Below are positions 10,362-19,800 of a DNA stretch of 64,000 nt, one piece after another. The DNA lies in assembly GCA_004195035.1 (NCBI GenBank), contig SGBD01000001.1, forward strand, positions 726,368 through 790,367. The letters run 5' to 3'. Made by a program: the position numbers and the translations under genes. This DNA is from Candidatus Acidulodesulfobacterium ferriphilum. GTDB taxonomy: Bacteria; SZUA-79; Acidulodesulfobacterales; Acidulodesulfobacteraceae. The notes beneath the pieces were generated by a model that worked only from the letters and a program-made list of their open reading frames with translations, was not told the DNA's origin and searched no databases. The stretch's first letter is position 1. Each line of letters opens with the position of its first letter.

Positions 10362-11525
10362 TTAGCCGTTTACGATATCCGAAATCTTTTTTGCGCCGTC
10401 TGCGAGGCTTTCCCCGACTATAAAATTCATTCCCGAACTTTCTATTATTTTAGCGGCAATGTCGGCGTTCGTGCCCTCGAGCCTGACGACTACGGGCAGT
10501 TTTAACCCGATATTTTTGGCTGCGGCGACAACCCCTTCCGCAACCATATCGCATTTGACGATTCCGCCGAATATATTTATAAATATTCCCTTGACATTTT
10601 TATCGGATAAAAGGATATTGAATGCCGTTTCAACTCTTTTAGTATCGGCGGTTCCGCCCACATCTAAAAAATTGGCAGGCATTGCGCCAAACTCCTTAAT
10701 CGTATCCATCGTAGCCATGGCAAGTCCCGCACCGTTTACCATGCATCCGACATTTCCGCTTAATTTAATGTAGTTAAGCCCGACGCTTTTTGCCATGACT
10801 TCCAGTGGCTCTTCCTCATCCTCGTCGATAAAGTCGTTAAAATAAGGATGCCTTATAGATGCATTATCGTCTAATATGATTTTTGCATCCAATGGAATAA
10901 ATGCGTTAGCCCCCGTCAGTATTAAAGGGTTAATCTCGAGCATAGACATATCTTCTTTAATAAAGGAATCGTATAAGAGATTTACAAGGTTAGAAAAATC
11001 GTTGTAAAGGGTTTTTTCAATGCCGAGGAATAAAAGCATCTTAAGTACATGAAAGGATTTCAAGCCATGACACTGGTTTATCGAGACGGTTAAAATTTTT
11101 TCGGGCGTGTTTTTGGAAACCTCCTCTATTTCCGTGCCGCCTTCCGCGCTGAGAACAAAGGCAATGGACGCGGTTTTTCTATCTATCGTAAGGGACAGGT
11201 AAAACTCTTTAATTATTTCGGCGCCTTCCTCTATAAGAACCTTTCTGACTATTTTGCCCTCTTTGCCCGTTTGAGCGGTAACCAGTGTCATGCCGATCAT
11301 TTTCTCGGCAATAGATTTGGTTTCGACGGCAGATTTTGCAATTTTAACGCCGCCCGCCTTGCCTCTCCCTCCTGCATGAACCTGCGCTTTTACGGCACAG
11401 ACGGGGGAGGATAATGTTTGATATGCCTTATATGCCTCTTCACCGTTACGGCACAAGATAGACCTGAGGGTTTTAATGTTGTGATTATTTAAAATTTCCT
11501 TTGCCTGATATTCATGAATATCCAT
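10362..11525 (-). CDS. sucC: Succinyl-CoA ligase, beta subunit
   Basis: ATP-grasp subunit of succinyl-CoA ligase, 387 residues. It starts with MDIHEYQAKEIL, followed by KAQVHAGGRGKAGGVK (nucleotide binding), EINPLILTG, LDVGGTAD and INIFGGIVKCD, all classical SucC motifs. The spacing to sucD is 66 bp. The upstream 175-bp gap to the fumarase beta gene holds a large hairpin (11617-11663). Confidence 0.96.
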   Translation of the reverse strand: MDIHEYQAKEILNNHNIKTLRSILCRNGEEAYKAYQTLSSPVCAVKAQVHAGGRGKAGGVKIAKSAVETKSIAEKMIGMTLVTAQTGKEGKIVRKVLIEEGAEIIKEFYLSLTIDRKTASIAFVLSAEGGTEIEEVSKNTPEKILTVSINQCHGLKSFHVLKMLLFLGIEKTLYNDFSNLVNLLYDSFIKEDMSMLEINPLILTGANAFIPLDAKIILDDNASIRHPYFNDFIDEDEEEPLEVMAKSVGLNYIKLSGNVGCMVNGAGLAMATMDTIKEFGAMPANFLDVGGTADTKRVETAFNILLSDKNVKGIFINIFGGIVKCDMVAEGVVAAAKNIGLKLPVVVRLEGTNADIAAKIIESSGMNFIVGESLADGAKKISDIVNG

Positions 11526-11616
11526 AGTAATAATGTCCGTTTATAAGTTTTTAATTTTATTTAATTTATTTAATCGTTATCAAAGCTTAATGCACTCCAG
11601 ATTAAAATCTATTGTC

Positions 11617-11663
11617 ATTCCCGTCTGCATCAAAGACATGCTTTGATAAACGCAGACGGGAAT
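11617..11663. repeat. Two-part intergenic hairpin
   Basis: Inverted arms ATTCCCGTCTGC (11617-11628) and GCAGACGGGAAT (11652-11663) pair perfectly over 12 bp, and an inner pair ATCAAAG/CTTTGAT stacks below a 5-base loop. The arm begins CATTCCCG as in the dispersed repeat family. It lies between the fumarase beta stop and the sucC start. No T-run follows, so a terminator role is doubtful; it may be an mRNA processing or stability element. Confidence 0.6.
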
Positions 11664-11699
11664 ATCTGCGAAGGCAAGAATTCATTTTGCGTGAATATT

Positions 11700-12269
11700 T
11701 TATATTGCAATGCTATATTTGTTTTCATATCGTTTTCTGCCTTCTTCGTACAGGTCTCCCCCATATACATCGTTTACGACGATAGCCGGAAAATCTTCGA
11801 CTATAAGCTCGCGGACGGCTTCGGACAAAAGGTCTTCGTATGCGATAACCTTATTGGATTTTATTGATTTAGAAATTAAAGCCCCTGCTCCGCCGATAGC
11901 GCCGAAATACACTGCCCCGTATTTTCGGATCGCTTCTTTCACTTCATTGGATCTTTTGCCTTTGCCTATCATGCCCTTTAAGCCAAGCTTCATTAATGCG
12001 GGGGCGTACTTATCCATCCTGTAACTTGTGGTCGGTCCTGCCGCGCCGATAACCTCGCCCGGTTTTTCAGGGGTTGGTCCGACATAGTAAATAATCTGCC
12101 CTTGAATGTCAAACGGCAGAGGCTTATTTTCCTCTATTAATTTAATCAATCTAAAGTGAGCCTGATCCCTTGCGGTATAAATTACCCCGCTTATTAAAAC
12201 CTCGTCGCCCGTTTTCAGGCTTAATACCGTGTCGTCTGACAGGGGCGTAGTTATTTTTTTAACGCTCAT
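11700..12269 (-). CDS. Class I fumarate hydratase, beta (C-terminal) subunit
   Basis: C-terminal-domain subunit of two-subunit iron-sulfur fumarase (hydration of fumarate to malate). It shows LKTGDEVLISGVIYTARDQAHFRL, YYVGPTPEKPGEVIGAAGPTTSYRMD and GKGKRSNEVKEA, all typical of this domain. The start was set at ATG 12269 (MSVKKITTPLSDD), which matches how the family begins. An ATG 11 codons upstream (12302) would add MQHYYNIILSK, which looks non-homologous. It follows the alpha subunit gene by about 110 bp on the same strand. Confidence 0.92.
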   Translation of the reverse strand: MSVKKITTPLSDDTVLSLKTGDEVLISGVIYTARDQAHFRLIKLIEENKPLPFDIQGQIIYYVGPTPEKPGEVIGAAGPTTSYRMDKYAPALMKLGLKGMIGKGKRSNEVKEAIRKYGAVYFGAIGGAGALISKSIKSNKVIAYEDLLSEAVRELIVEDFPAIVVNDVYGGDLYEEGRKRYENKYSIAI

Positions 12270-12382
12270 TTTGCTTAGAATTATATTATAATAATGTTGC
12301 AATAGTTAATTAATAAATTAATAATAATTCGAAAACAGGGATAATACGGAAATATAGTAAATTAATGAGATAAATTGATAAT

Positions 12383-13225
12383 TTATATTGTTATTTCGGC
12401 ATGCCTGTGCGAATGGCATTCGATATTAACGGCAACGGGAAGGCTTGCAATATGGCACGGTTCTTTAATTATATGAACCCCGAGAGCCGTGCAAATCCCG
12501 CCAAAACCCATCGGACCCGTTCCGATGTTATTTATCCTTTCCAATATTATTTTTTCCATTTCATCTAATTCTTGATCGTTGTTTTTCTCTCCCAATTTTC
12601 TAAAAAGGGATTTTTTTGCAAGAATGGCAGACCTTTCAAAATTGCCGCCTATGCCGACCCCGATAATGTTGGGAGGACAGGGGTTTGGTCCCGCCGCCTG
12701 CATTATTTGAACGACAAAATCCATAATGCCGTCTTTTCCGTCCGAGGGACGCATCATCTTAATTCCGCTCATATTTTCGCTTCCCCCGCCCTTTGCCGCG
12801 TACATTATTTTAAGTTTATCCCCGTTCGTAAACTCATAATGTATTATCGCAGGCGTATTGTCTCCTATGTTCTTCCTTGTTAAAGGGTCGCATGTAGATT
12901 TTCTTAAAAATCCTTCGGAGTACCCCCGCCTTGTGCCCTCGTTTATAGCATCCGTTAAGTTTCTGCCTTTAACCGCAACATCTATCCCGATTTCCACAAA
13001 GAAAACGGCAAGTCCCGTATCCTGGCATAGAGGCTTATTTTCGGTTTTTGCGACCTCCGCGTTTAACAGTATCTGGCGCAGTACGGTTTTTCCGGATTCG
13101 GAAATTTCTTTTTCAAAAGCCTGCTTAAGGCCTTTGTAGGTATCTTCGGGCAAGCTGACGCTTGAATTAATAATTAAATTTTTAACGGTGTTTGATATTT
13201 CTTCGGATGTTATAAACCTCATCAA
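12383..13225 (-). CDS. Class I fumarate hydratase, alpha (N-terminal) subunit
   Basis: Catalytic [4Fe-4S] subunit of two-subunit fumarase. Three cysteines at the expected positions can bind the cluster: Cys67 (LCQDTG), Cys183 (NPCPPNIIG) and Cys245 (GGICTALG). KGGGSENMSG is the conserved substrate loop. It is 280 residues long. The start is MMRF; the second Met is equally possible. As first gene of fum-suc-kor, transcribed leftward, it supplies malate/fumarate interconversion for the TCA segment. The enzyme is oxygen-sensitive in the known family, consistent with a low-oxygen lifestyle. Confidence 0.93.
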   Translation of the reverse strand: MMRFITSEEISNTVKNLIINSSVSLPEDTYKGLKQAFEKEISESGKTVLRQILLNAEVAKTENKPLCQDTGLAVFFVEIGIDVAVKGRNLTDAINEGTRRGYSEGFLRKSTCDPLTRKNIGDNTPAIIHYEFTNGDKLKIMYAAKGGGSENMSGIKMMRPSDGKDGIMDFVVQIMQAAGPNPCPPNIIGVGIGGNFERSAILAKKSLFRKLGEKNNDQELDEMEKIILERINNIGTGPMGFGGICTALGVHIIKEPCHIASLPVAVNIECHSHRHAEITI

Positions 13226-13304
13226 TAAAATATTCCCTTTGAATTCAATGTTATAACTATTTTACACATTTAAAAAATAATTTCAAGTAAAAAATAAACC
13301 GTGA

Positions 13305-14318
13305 TTATAAATTTTGATGAACGCAAAAACTGTTTGTCATATCGCAGGCATTAAATTCGGGCTGAATGACAACATGATTTATATTGAATTTTTCTTCGAG
13401 CGCATCCTGAATGTTATCGATAATACAGCATATGTCGGATGATTTAACGACGGTTTCCTCGACAAGAATATGCGCGCTTAATAGCTTAAAAGATTTTGAC
13501 ATGCTCCATATATGGAGGTCATGAACATTTTTTACCCCCCGCGTTTTAAGTATTTCTTCCTTTACCTTTTCAAAATCAATCTCTTTCGGTACTCCTTCCA
13601 ACAATATATTTATGGTTTCGTTTATGACGGAGAATGCGCCTATCGCAATAATCGGGGAGACTATTAAACTTATTATAGGGTCAATGTAATAAAATTTTGT
13701 AAAATAAATAATTATTCCGGCGGCTATAATCGCTATTGAAATTAAGGAATCCCCAAGTATATGGAAAAAAGAGCTTTTAAGATTTAAATTGCTATGAATA
13801 TCTTTATGGATTCTAATGCCTATTATGATATTTATAACAAGGCTTATTAAAGGGAAAATAATCATAATGCCCGAATTAACCGTTTCCGGATGAACAAGCC
13901 TTAAATAACTTTCATAAATCAATATCAAAGATATCACTAAAAGTAAAGACGAATTAAAAAGCGCCGCAAGTATTCCCATTCTGTGGTAGCCGTATGTATT
14001 TTTTTCGGTGGGCGTTTTTCTTACCTGCATTTGGGCAAACCATGCCAGAAGAAGCGATGACGCATCGACTAAAATATGGCCGGAATCCGAGTATAACGCC
14101 ATACTTTTCGATATTACCGCTCCGCTAAATTCCGTAATCAGTATAAAAATAGTAAGCAGAAAGGCTATTTTTAAGTTTTTTTCGGATCTAAAGGCCTCGC
14201 CGTTTAAATTTAGCGAATGGGAATGGGCATTATCATCGTGCGGACGGTGATGTTCCGCATGCCCGTTACGGGTATGCAAGGTAAATTCGCCTGATTTTAT
14301 TTTTACTATATCTTCCAT
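13305..14318 (-). CDS. Cation diffusion facilitator (zinc/divalent metal exporter)
   Basis: Inner-membrane metal/proton antiporter of the CDF (ZitB/CzcD) family, 337 residues. The N-terminus is His-rich (HTRNGHAEHHRPHDDNAHSHS), a metal-binding tail. Six membrane helices follow, with the paired metal-site motifs HILVDASSLLLAW (helix II; H and D) and HILGDSLIS (helix V). The C-terminal cytoplasmic domain has VHDLHIWSMS and SAHILVEE, typical of the CDF dimerisation domain. It is divergent from the MFS gene on the plus strand, 119 bp apart. Zn specificity is inferred from the HxxxD pattern. Confidence 0.92.
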   Translation of the reverse strand: MEDIVKIKSGEFTLHTRNGHAEHHRPHDDNAHSHSLNLNGEAFRSEKNLKIAFLLTIFILITEFSGAVISKSMALYSDSGHILVDASSLLLAWFAQMQVRKTPTEKNTYGYHRMGILAALFNSSLLLVISLILIYESYLRLVHPETVNSGIMIIFPLISLVINIIIGIRIHKDIHSNLNLKSSFFHILGDSLISIAIIAAGIIIYFTKFYYIDPIISLIVSPIIAIGAFSVINETINILLEGVPKEIDFEKVKEEILKTRGVKNVHDLHIWSMSKSFKLLSAHILVEETVVKSSDICCIIDNIQDALEEKFNINHVVIQPEFNACDMTNSFCVHQNL

Positions 14319-14397
14319 AATAATAAAATATCCCCCGATAATAGGTAAAATTATAGCATATTATATGATTATTTTAAAATTAATTTAATTTTCCAAA

Positions 14398-14427
14398 TTG
14401 ATAAGCGTGTTTAAAATAATGTATAAT
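14398..14427 (+). promoter_or_regulatory. Sigma70-type promoter for the MFS gene
   Basis: TTGATA (14398-14403) and TATAAT (14422-14427) are separated by 18 bases. The ATG at 14438 lies only 10 bases after the -10 box, so the transcript would have almost no leader and no Shine-Dalgarno is visible. Confidence 0.5.
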
Positions 14428-14437
14428 ACTAAAAATA

Positions 14438-15712
14438 ATGGAAAAAAAAGAAAAAGAAACGATAACGCTTTTGAGCCTTTCACATTTTTTTTGCCATGTC
14501 GCCATACTTACATATCCGGCAATTTTAATACTTATTAAAGATAGATTTCATGCAAACTATGAAACGCTTGGAGCCGTTGCGGGGATATATCTTTTTTTGT
14601 TCGGCGCGGGTTCTTTGCCTATCGGTTTTATAGCCGATAATATTAATAAGAAACGTATTTTAAGAATTTATCTGCTGGGGATGGCCGTTTTTTCTTTTAT
14701 GGCCGCCGTTTCAGGTAATTTCTATGTTTTTGCCGTTTCCGTTATTTTTATCGGGTTTGTCGGCAGTATTTATCATCCCGTGGGCTTAAGCATGATGTCT
14801 TTTATCGGGAGCGATAAGCTGAGGGCATTTGCAATTCACGGTATCGCGGGGACGCTTGGCGTGGCTTTAAGCGCAGGCTTTGCCGGAATGCTGGGCTATT
14901 TTTTCGGGTATAATTTTCCGTATTTAATACTCGGCATTATATTTTTATTGCTTTTTATTTTATCATATTTATTAAAAATAGATGTCAACGATGCTAATAT
15001 TAATAGTTTAAAAGATAAAGATAAAGATAAGGATAAAGATGGCCATGCCTATGCTAATAAATTCGATTATAATAAAAATGTAAAGGGGAAAAGGAATAGT
15101 AAAATTAAGATTGCGATAAATGATTTTGTTAAAGAATTTTTCCATTTTAATTTAATTTTAATTTTTATTGCCGAATTTTTAAACGGATTTGTGTTTCAGG
15201 GGGTTTTTTCATTTTTGCCCGCTTATGTCGGGATTGAATTAAAAAACTACCTGTTTTTTCATAATCAGGCAGCTGCCGCAGGCGGGTTTTTCGTTACGAT
15301 TGCGCTTATCGTAGGGGTAATTTTCCAGTATAACAGCACGAGAATCACAAAAAATTACAAACCGAACAAAGTTTTTTCCTTATTAATATTAGTGAGCGGC
15401 ATATTTCTTTTAATATCCGGTTTTACCCATAATATTTTACTTTTTATATCTATTCTGGCATTTTCGGCATTTAATTTTTCCCTGAATCCTATCTCAAACC
15501 TTATGATAAGCCAAAATGCTCATGAGAAGTATAGAGCGACAGCTTACGGGATATTTTTCTTTGCGGGCTTCGGAATAGGTTCCGTTGCCGCTCCGATTGG
15601 CGGCGTCATTGCTCAAAGGTTTGCCCTGCACTGGATATTTGTATTATTCGGGTTTGTAATGATGCTTTCTTTCGCGATATCCGGCTTAATTAAAGACGGG
15701 CAGTATGCATAA
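14438..15712 (+). CDS. Major facilitator superfamily transporter
   Basis: A 424-residue membrane protein with about 12 helices in two halves. The first-half loop GFIADNINKKRILR corresponds to the MFS motif A between helices II and III. The first half (SLSHFFCHVAILTYPAIL, SIYHPVGLSMMS) resembles the fosmidomycin-resistance-type drug efflux subgroup. The central cytoplasmic loop (residues about 185-225) is highly charged and contains KDKDKDKDKDG, encoded by a hexamer repeat at 15011-15040. The substrate cannot be deduced from sequence. Confidence 0.85.
   Translation: MEKKEKETITLLSLSHFFCHVAILTYPAILILIKDRFHANYETLGAVAGIYLFLFGAGSLPIGFIADNINKKRILRIYLLGMAVFSFMAAVSGNFYVFAVSVIFIGFVGSIYHPVGLSMMSFIGSDKLRAFAIHGIAGTLGVALSAGFAGMLGYFFGYNFPYLILGIIFLLLFILSYLLKIDVNDANINSLKDKDKDKDKDGHAYANKFDYNKNVKGKRNSKIKIAINDFVKEFFHFNLILIFIAEFLNGFVFQGVFSFLPAYVGIELKNYLFFHNQAAAAGGFFVTIALIVGVIFQYNSTRITKNYKPNKVFSLLILVSGIFLLISGFTHNILLFISILAFSAFNFSLNPISNLMISQNAHEKYRATAYGIFFFAGFGIGSVAAPIGGVIAQRFALHWIFVLFGFVMMLSFAISGLIKDGQYA
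15011..15040 (+). repeat. Hexanucleotide tandem repeat within the MFS gene
   Basis: Five consecutive copies of AAAGAT (fourth copy AAGGAT) encode (KD)5 in the cytoplasmic loop of the transporter. Because the unit is a multiple of three, length changes would not shift the frame. Confidence 0.8.
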
Positions 15713-15769
15713 TATTTTGTACCTTGGCAACAGATGCCGTCAACCGCGGATTTTGCACGCAACGGCAAT

Positions 15770-15813
15770 CTATCGCGTACGGTAATTGTGCTTGTTTAGA
15801 TGGTACGCGATAG
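15770..15813. repeat. Intergenic inverted repeat between convergent genes
   Basis: CTATCGCGTAC (15770-15780) and GTACGCGATAG (15803-15813) are a perfect 11-bp inverted repeat with a 22-base loop. The surrounding 15713-15835 spacer is richer in GC than the flanking genes. It may terminate transcription of either convergent gene, though no T-run is present. Confidence 0.5.
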
Positions 15814-15835
15814 GTAAACGCCTCTATTGTCTCGA

Positions 15836-16381
15836 TTACAGAAAGGACATTCCCGCAATTTTATTATTTTTAATTACGGTTTTAATATATACGGCTTTTC
15901 CGCTTTTCAGCATTAATTTCCACATATAAAACTTAAGCCCCGCTTGTTTTAATGCAACCAAGTATTTAATATCGTAGCCGTTTTTTAATTGTAATTTATT
16001 ATTTAGAGAGTTTGACACTTTATCGAAGCTGGCTTTGCTTATGATGCTTTTAAATGCGGGCGAGGATGTTTTAATGAATTTGGTATAATTTTTTTTTGCC
16101 AGAGCATTGACCGCTTTCGACACCACTTTTTTAACGGCCTTAATCTTATCGGGACTTACATATAACTTTGCCGGCTTATTGGCATTATTAATGGAAGGAG
16201 CGTTAGTAGGAGGCGGAGCATATGGCTGGTTATCAGGCTGCGGCGGGGCATACCGGCTTGAAGAATGGGGACTTGCCGGGGGCATCGGCGCCTGCCCCTG
16301 CGAATTTAACAAATTAGCATTGGCATTGACACTAAATGCCAAAAGCGACATCAAAGCAGTTAAGTAAATAAATAGTTTCAT
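15836..16381 (-). CDS. Secreted Pro-rich protein of unknown function
   Basis: A 181-residue protein with a clear signal peptide (MKLFIYLTALMSLLAFSVNANA, cleavage after ANA). A Pro/Ser/Asn-rich linker (residues about 25-70, PMPPASPHSSSRYAPP) is followed by a basic alpha/beta domain of about 110 residues (VSPDKIKAVKKVVSKAVNALAKKNYTKF). The pattern of the second domain faintly recalls small NTF2-like secreted domains, but no family is recognised. It lies on the same strand as the copper efflux genes, yet 484 bp downstream of cusA, so co-transcription is doubtful. Confidence 0.7.
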   Translation of the reverse strand: MKLFIYLTALMSLLAFSVNANANLLNSQGQAPMPPASPHSSSRYAPPQPDNQPYAPPPTNAPSINNANKPAKLYVSPDKIKAVKKVVSKAVNALAKKNYTKFIKTSSPAFKSIISKASFDKVSNSLNNKLQLKNGYDIKYLVALKQAGLKFYMWKLMLKSGKAVYIKTVIKNNKIAGMSFL

Positions 16382-16865
16382 TTTGAACCTCCATTGAATT
16401 AGTTTGATTTAAGTTTGATTAACTTAATGGATATGTATTATAATTATGCGGCAAGCATACGATAGAAAAGAAAAAGAAAAATATCGCAACGGCAAAAATT
16501 AACAGCCGTGAAACAATTCTTTATGGAAAATTGCATATAAAGCACCTCTATAAGAAATTATTATCGGTAGTCGAGAAGTCTGGATAAAAAGCAATGTATG
16601 CGGAAATTAACATTTATTACTGCTTAAATTTAAATAAATGTTAATTTTCAAAGATCGACAAACAAAGTAGGATAAAAATAAAACAACTTTAATAACTGCT
16701 ATTGTTATTTAGGTTATCACAAAAATTATGGCGTGTCAAATGTAAGACGACAATGCTGGTTTCATTTTTTATTTTTTTGTAAGAGCCGGGCAAGTTTAAG
16801 CCTTTAGGCAGGATTAAGTACCTGCCCAGCCAAGTAAGTGATAAAATACCATCTCTTTTGCTAAA
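16382..16865. other. 484-bp intergenic region with an AT-rich hairpin
   Basis: No gene is supported here. A perfect 15-bp inverted repeat (16604-16618 and 16633-16647; AAATTAACATTTATT and its complement) with a 14-base loop lies in the middle. A second short hairpin GGCAGG/CCTGCC lies at 16807-16826, near the cusA stop. Either may end the copper operon transcript. Promoter elements for the leftward secreted-protein gene would fall in 16390-16600, but no convincing -35/-10 pair was found. Confidence 0.5.
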
Positions 16866-19800
16866 TCAGTTTCTATATCTGAAATAGTATTTATGTCCAA
16901 TTTCCCATTTTTTCCAGATAAGATATAACGTCGGCAATAAAAGCAGGTTAAGTATCGTAGCCGTGATCATCCCGCCGACCATAGGCGACGCTATGAATTT
17001 TGTCATTCTTGCTCCCGTGCCGTAGGCGAACATTGCGGGAATAAGCCCGATGATGATGGACATTGCCGTCATAACGATAGGGCGGAGCCTTAATATCGAG
17101 CCTTTGATTACTATCTGCTCTATGTCGGCGCCGGCTTCGTAATCATTATGGAACGTAAGCTCCAGTATGGAAATCATAACCACGCCTATTTCCGTCGATA
17201 CCCCCATTGCGGCGATGATGCCGACCCATACGGCAATGGACATCGTTATATGTATAAGGTAGAGATACCAGAACGCTCCGACTAACGCAAACGGTATCGA
17301 AAAAAGCGCCAGAAGCGATAACGGTACGGATTTAAAATTAAAATATATCAAAAGGAAAATAATAAATATTGTTATTGGAATTATGACCATAAGCTTGTTG
17401 TTTGCCCTTTTGAGGGATTTATATTCGCCGCTTATATTATATGTATAGCCCTTGGGAAATTTAACATATTCATTAATCATTTTTTTAGCGTTTTTAGCCC
17501 ATAATACCATATTGGGCGTGTTTAAAGTTATATCGACGGTGTCGTCAGGCGTTCCGCCTTGGGAAGATATGAAAGACGGACCGAGTTCATACTTTATAGA
17601 TGCAAGTTCTTTCAAAGGTATAAACCCGCCGTCGGTTTTTACCAGTATGTTTTTCAGAGATTTTAAGTTATTTCTATAGGCATAAGGGTATCTGACCGAA
17701 AGCGGATAACGGGCTAATCCGTCGTAAATAGTGCTTATCGTCTTGCCGCCCGCAGAGGAGTCTATAGCTTCGTTTATGTTTTTAAGCGATATTCCGTAAA
17801 AACCCATAGCATCGGCATTCGGCTTAATTACTATATATGGTCTATTATAAACTCTTTCGGCATATGCGCTCAATGTTCCCTTTACCATTGAGGCGGCTCC
17901 GGCAACACCCTCAGCCAATTTTTGCAGGGTTTTTACATTGGAGCCGTATATTTTGATTCCTATAGGCGTCCTTAAACCGGCAGACGTCATTTCTATCCTG
18001 TTTTTAATGGGCATAGTCCATACATTTTCGAGGCCGGGTATATTTAACGCTTTATTCATTTTATTAATAAGCTTTGAGGCGGTCATGCCGGCAGGCCAGT
18101 ATTTCCTTCTTTTTAAAACTATCGTCGTTTCGGCCATGCTTAAAGACGCCGGGTCGAAAGCCGTATTTGCCCTGCCCGCTTTACCGGTGACCATTTTTAC
18201 TTCCGGAAATTTTTTAATGAGCCTGTCTTCTATCTGTAAAAGCTGTGCTGCATCGGTGTAAGAATAACCCGGAGTAGAGGAAGGCATATATAAAAGCGTT
18301 CCTTCGTTTAAGGGCGGCATAAACTGCGAACCGAGCCTGACAAACGCAAAGTATCCGCTTGCCAAAACAACAAACAGCATAGCCAAAAATACAGCCTTAT
18401 GTTTCATGACAAATTTTAAAACGGGCGAGTATAAAAAAACTAAAAATCTGTTCATAGGATTTTTGTCTAAAGGCATTATCCTGCCTTTAATTAAATAAAC
18501 CATAAGAATAGGCACGAATATAACGGATAGAACAGCCGCAAAAATCATCGAAAATGTTTTAGTGTATGCTAAGGGCCTGAACAATGCACCTACTTCGCCG
18601 GTTAAAAAGAAAATGGGCAGAAATCCCACGGCTATAATAATAAGCGAGTAAAAAAGCGGTTTGCCCATCTCTTTTGCCGAATCCACGATGCAGAGTTTTT
18701 TTGCATCTTCCCTGTTTTCCATGCCGCCGTATGGACATTTTTCGGGCGCGCGTTCTAAAATTTCCAGATGCGCATGGGCGTTTTCAATCATTACTATAGC
18801 GGAATCGGTCATTGCGCCGATTGCAAGCGCTATGCCGGAAAGAGACATGATGTTCGCGCTTATGTGGAGCATATACATAAGAAAAAATGCCCCGAGAATA
18901 GCAAACGGAATCATTATAACTATAACCAGGGACGACCTTAAATGAAACAAGAAAAGCATAATAACGAAAATAACTATTAAAACTATCATAATAAGCGTGG
19001 TTTTAAGCGTAGAAACGGAACGGTGAATAAGTGTGCTCTGGTCGTATGTAGTTATTATTTTCGCGCCTTTCGGAAGAGAGTTTTTAAGTTCTTTGAGTTT
19101 ATTCTTCACGGCGGCGATTACTTTCAGCGTGTCGGAGCCCTGGTCTTTTATTACGACTCCGCCTATCATCTGTCCTTTGCCGTTTAGGTCCGATATAGAA
19201 CGGCTTGAAGCAGGCACCAATTGAACCGTTCCTATGTTTTTGACCAAAACAGGCGTGTGGGCTGCCGTCTCCCCCACGACTATGTTTCGTATCTGTTTTA
19301 AATCGTGAAGATAACCTTTGACATAGATTAAGTGGCTTACCCCCGACGAAGAGTTTATGATTCTTGCCCCATTATCGGAGTTGGAAGATTTTATATTATT
19401 AATTACCCGAGATAACGACAAATCGTAATACTGAAGCGCTTTCGGATTGACCGTAACCTGATATTCTTTATTCCAGCCGCCGTAAGTCGCAACCTGCGCC
19501 ACTCCCGGCACGGTTTCTAAGGCATATCTGAGGAAATACTCCTGATAGGAATATAAATCCGCCAAACTCTGATTATGCGCTTTGTCTATTATCGCATACT
19601 GGTAAACCCAGTCCACTCCGTTTGCGTAAGGGCTTAAAACAGGTGAAACGCCCGGAGGAAGCAGTTTTTTTGCCTGAGAAAGATATGTAAGTATCTGCGC
19701 CCTCGCCCATCCTAACGAGGTACCTCTTTTAAATACGACCGTAACAAAAGAGGTACCGTACATAGAATTTCCCCTCACCTCTTTAACCCTCGGAGCCGAA

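Noticed and set aside
16807-16826. Rho-independent terminator after cusA
   Set aside because: The GGCAGG/CCTGCC stem is short and is followed on the minus strand by A-rich rather than T-rich sequence.
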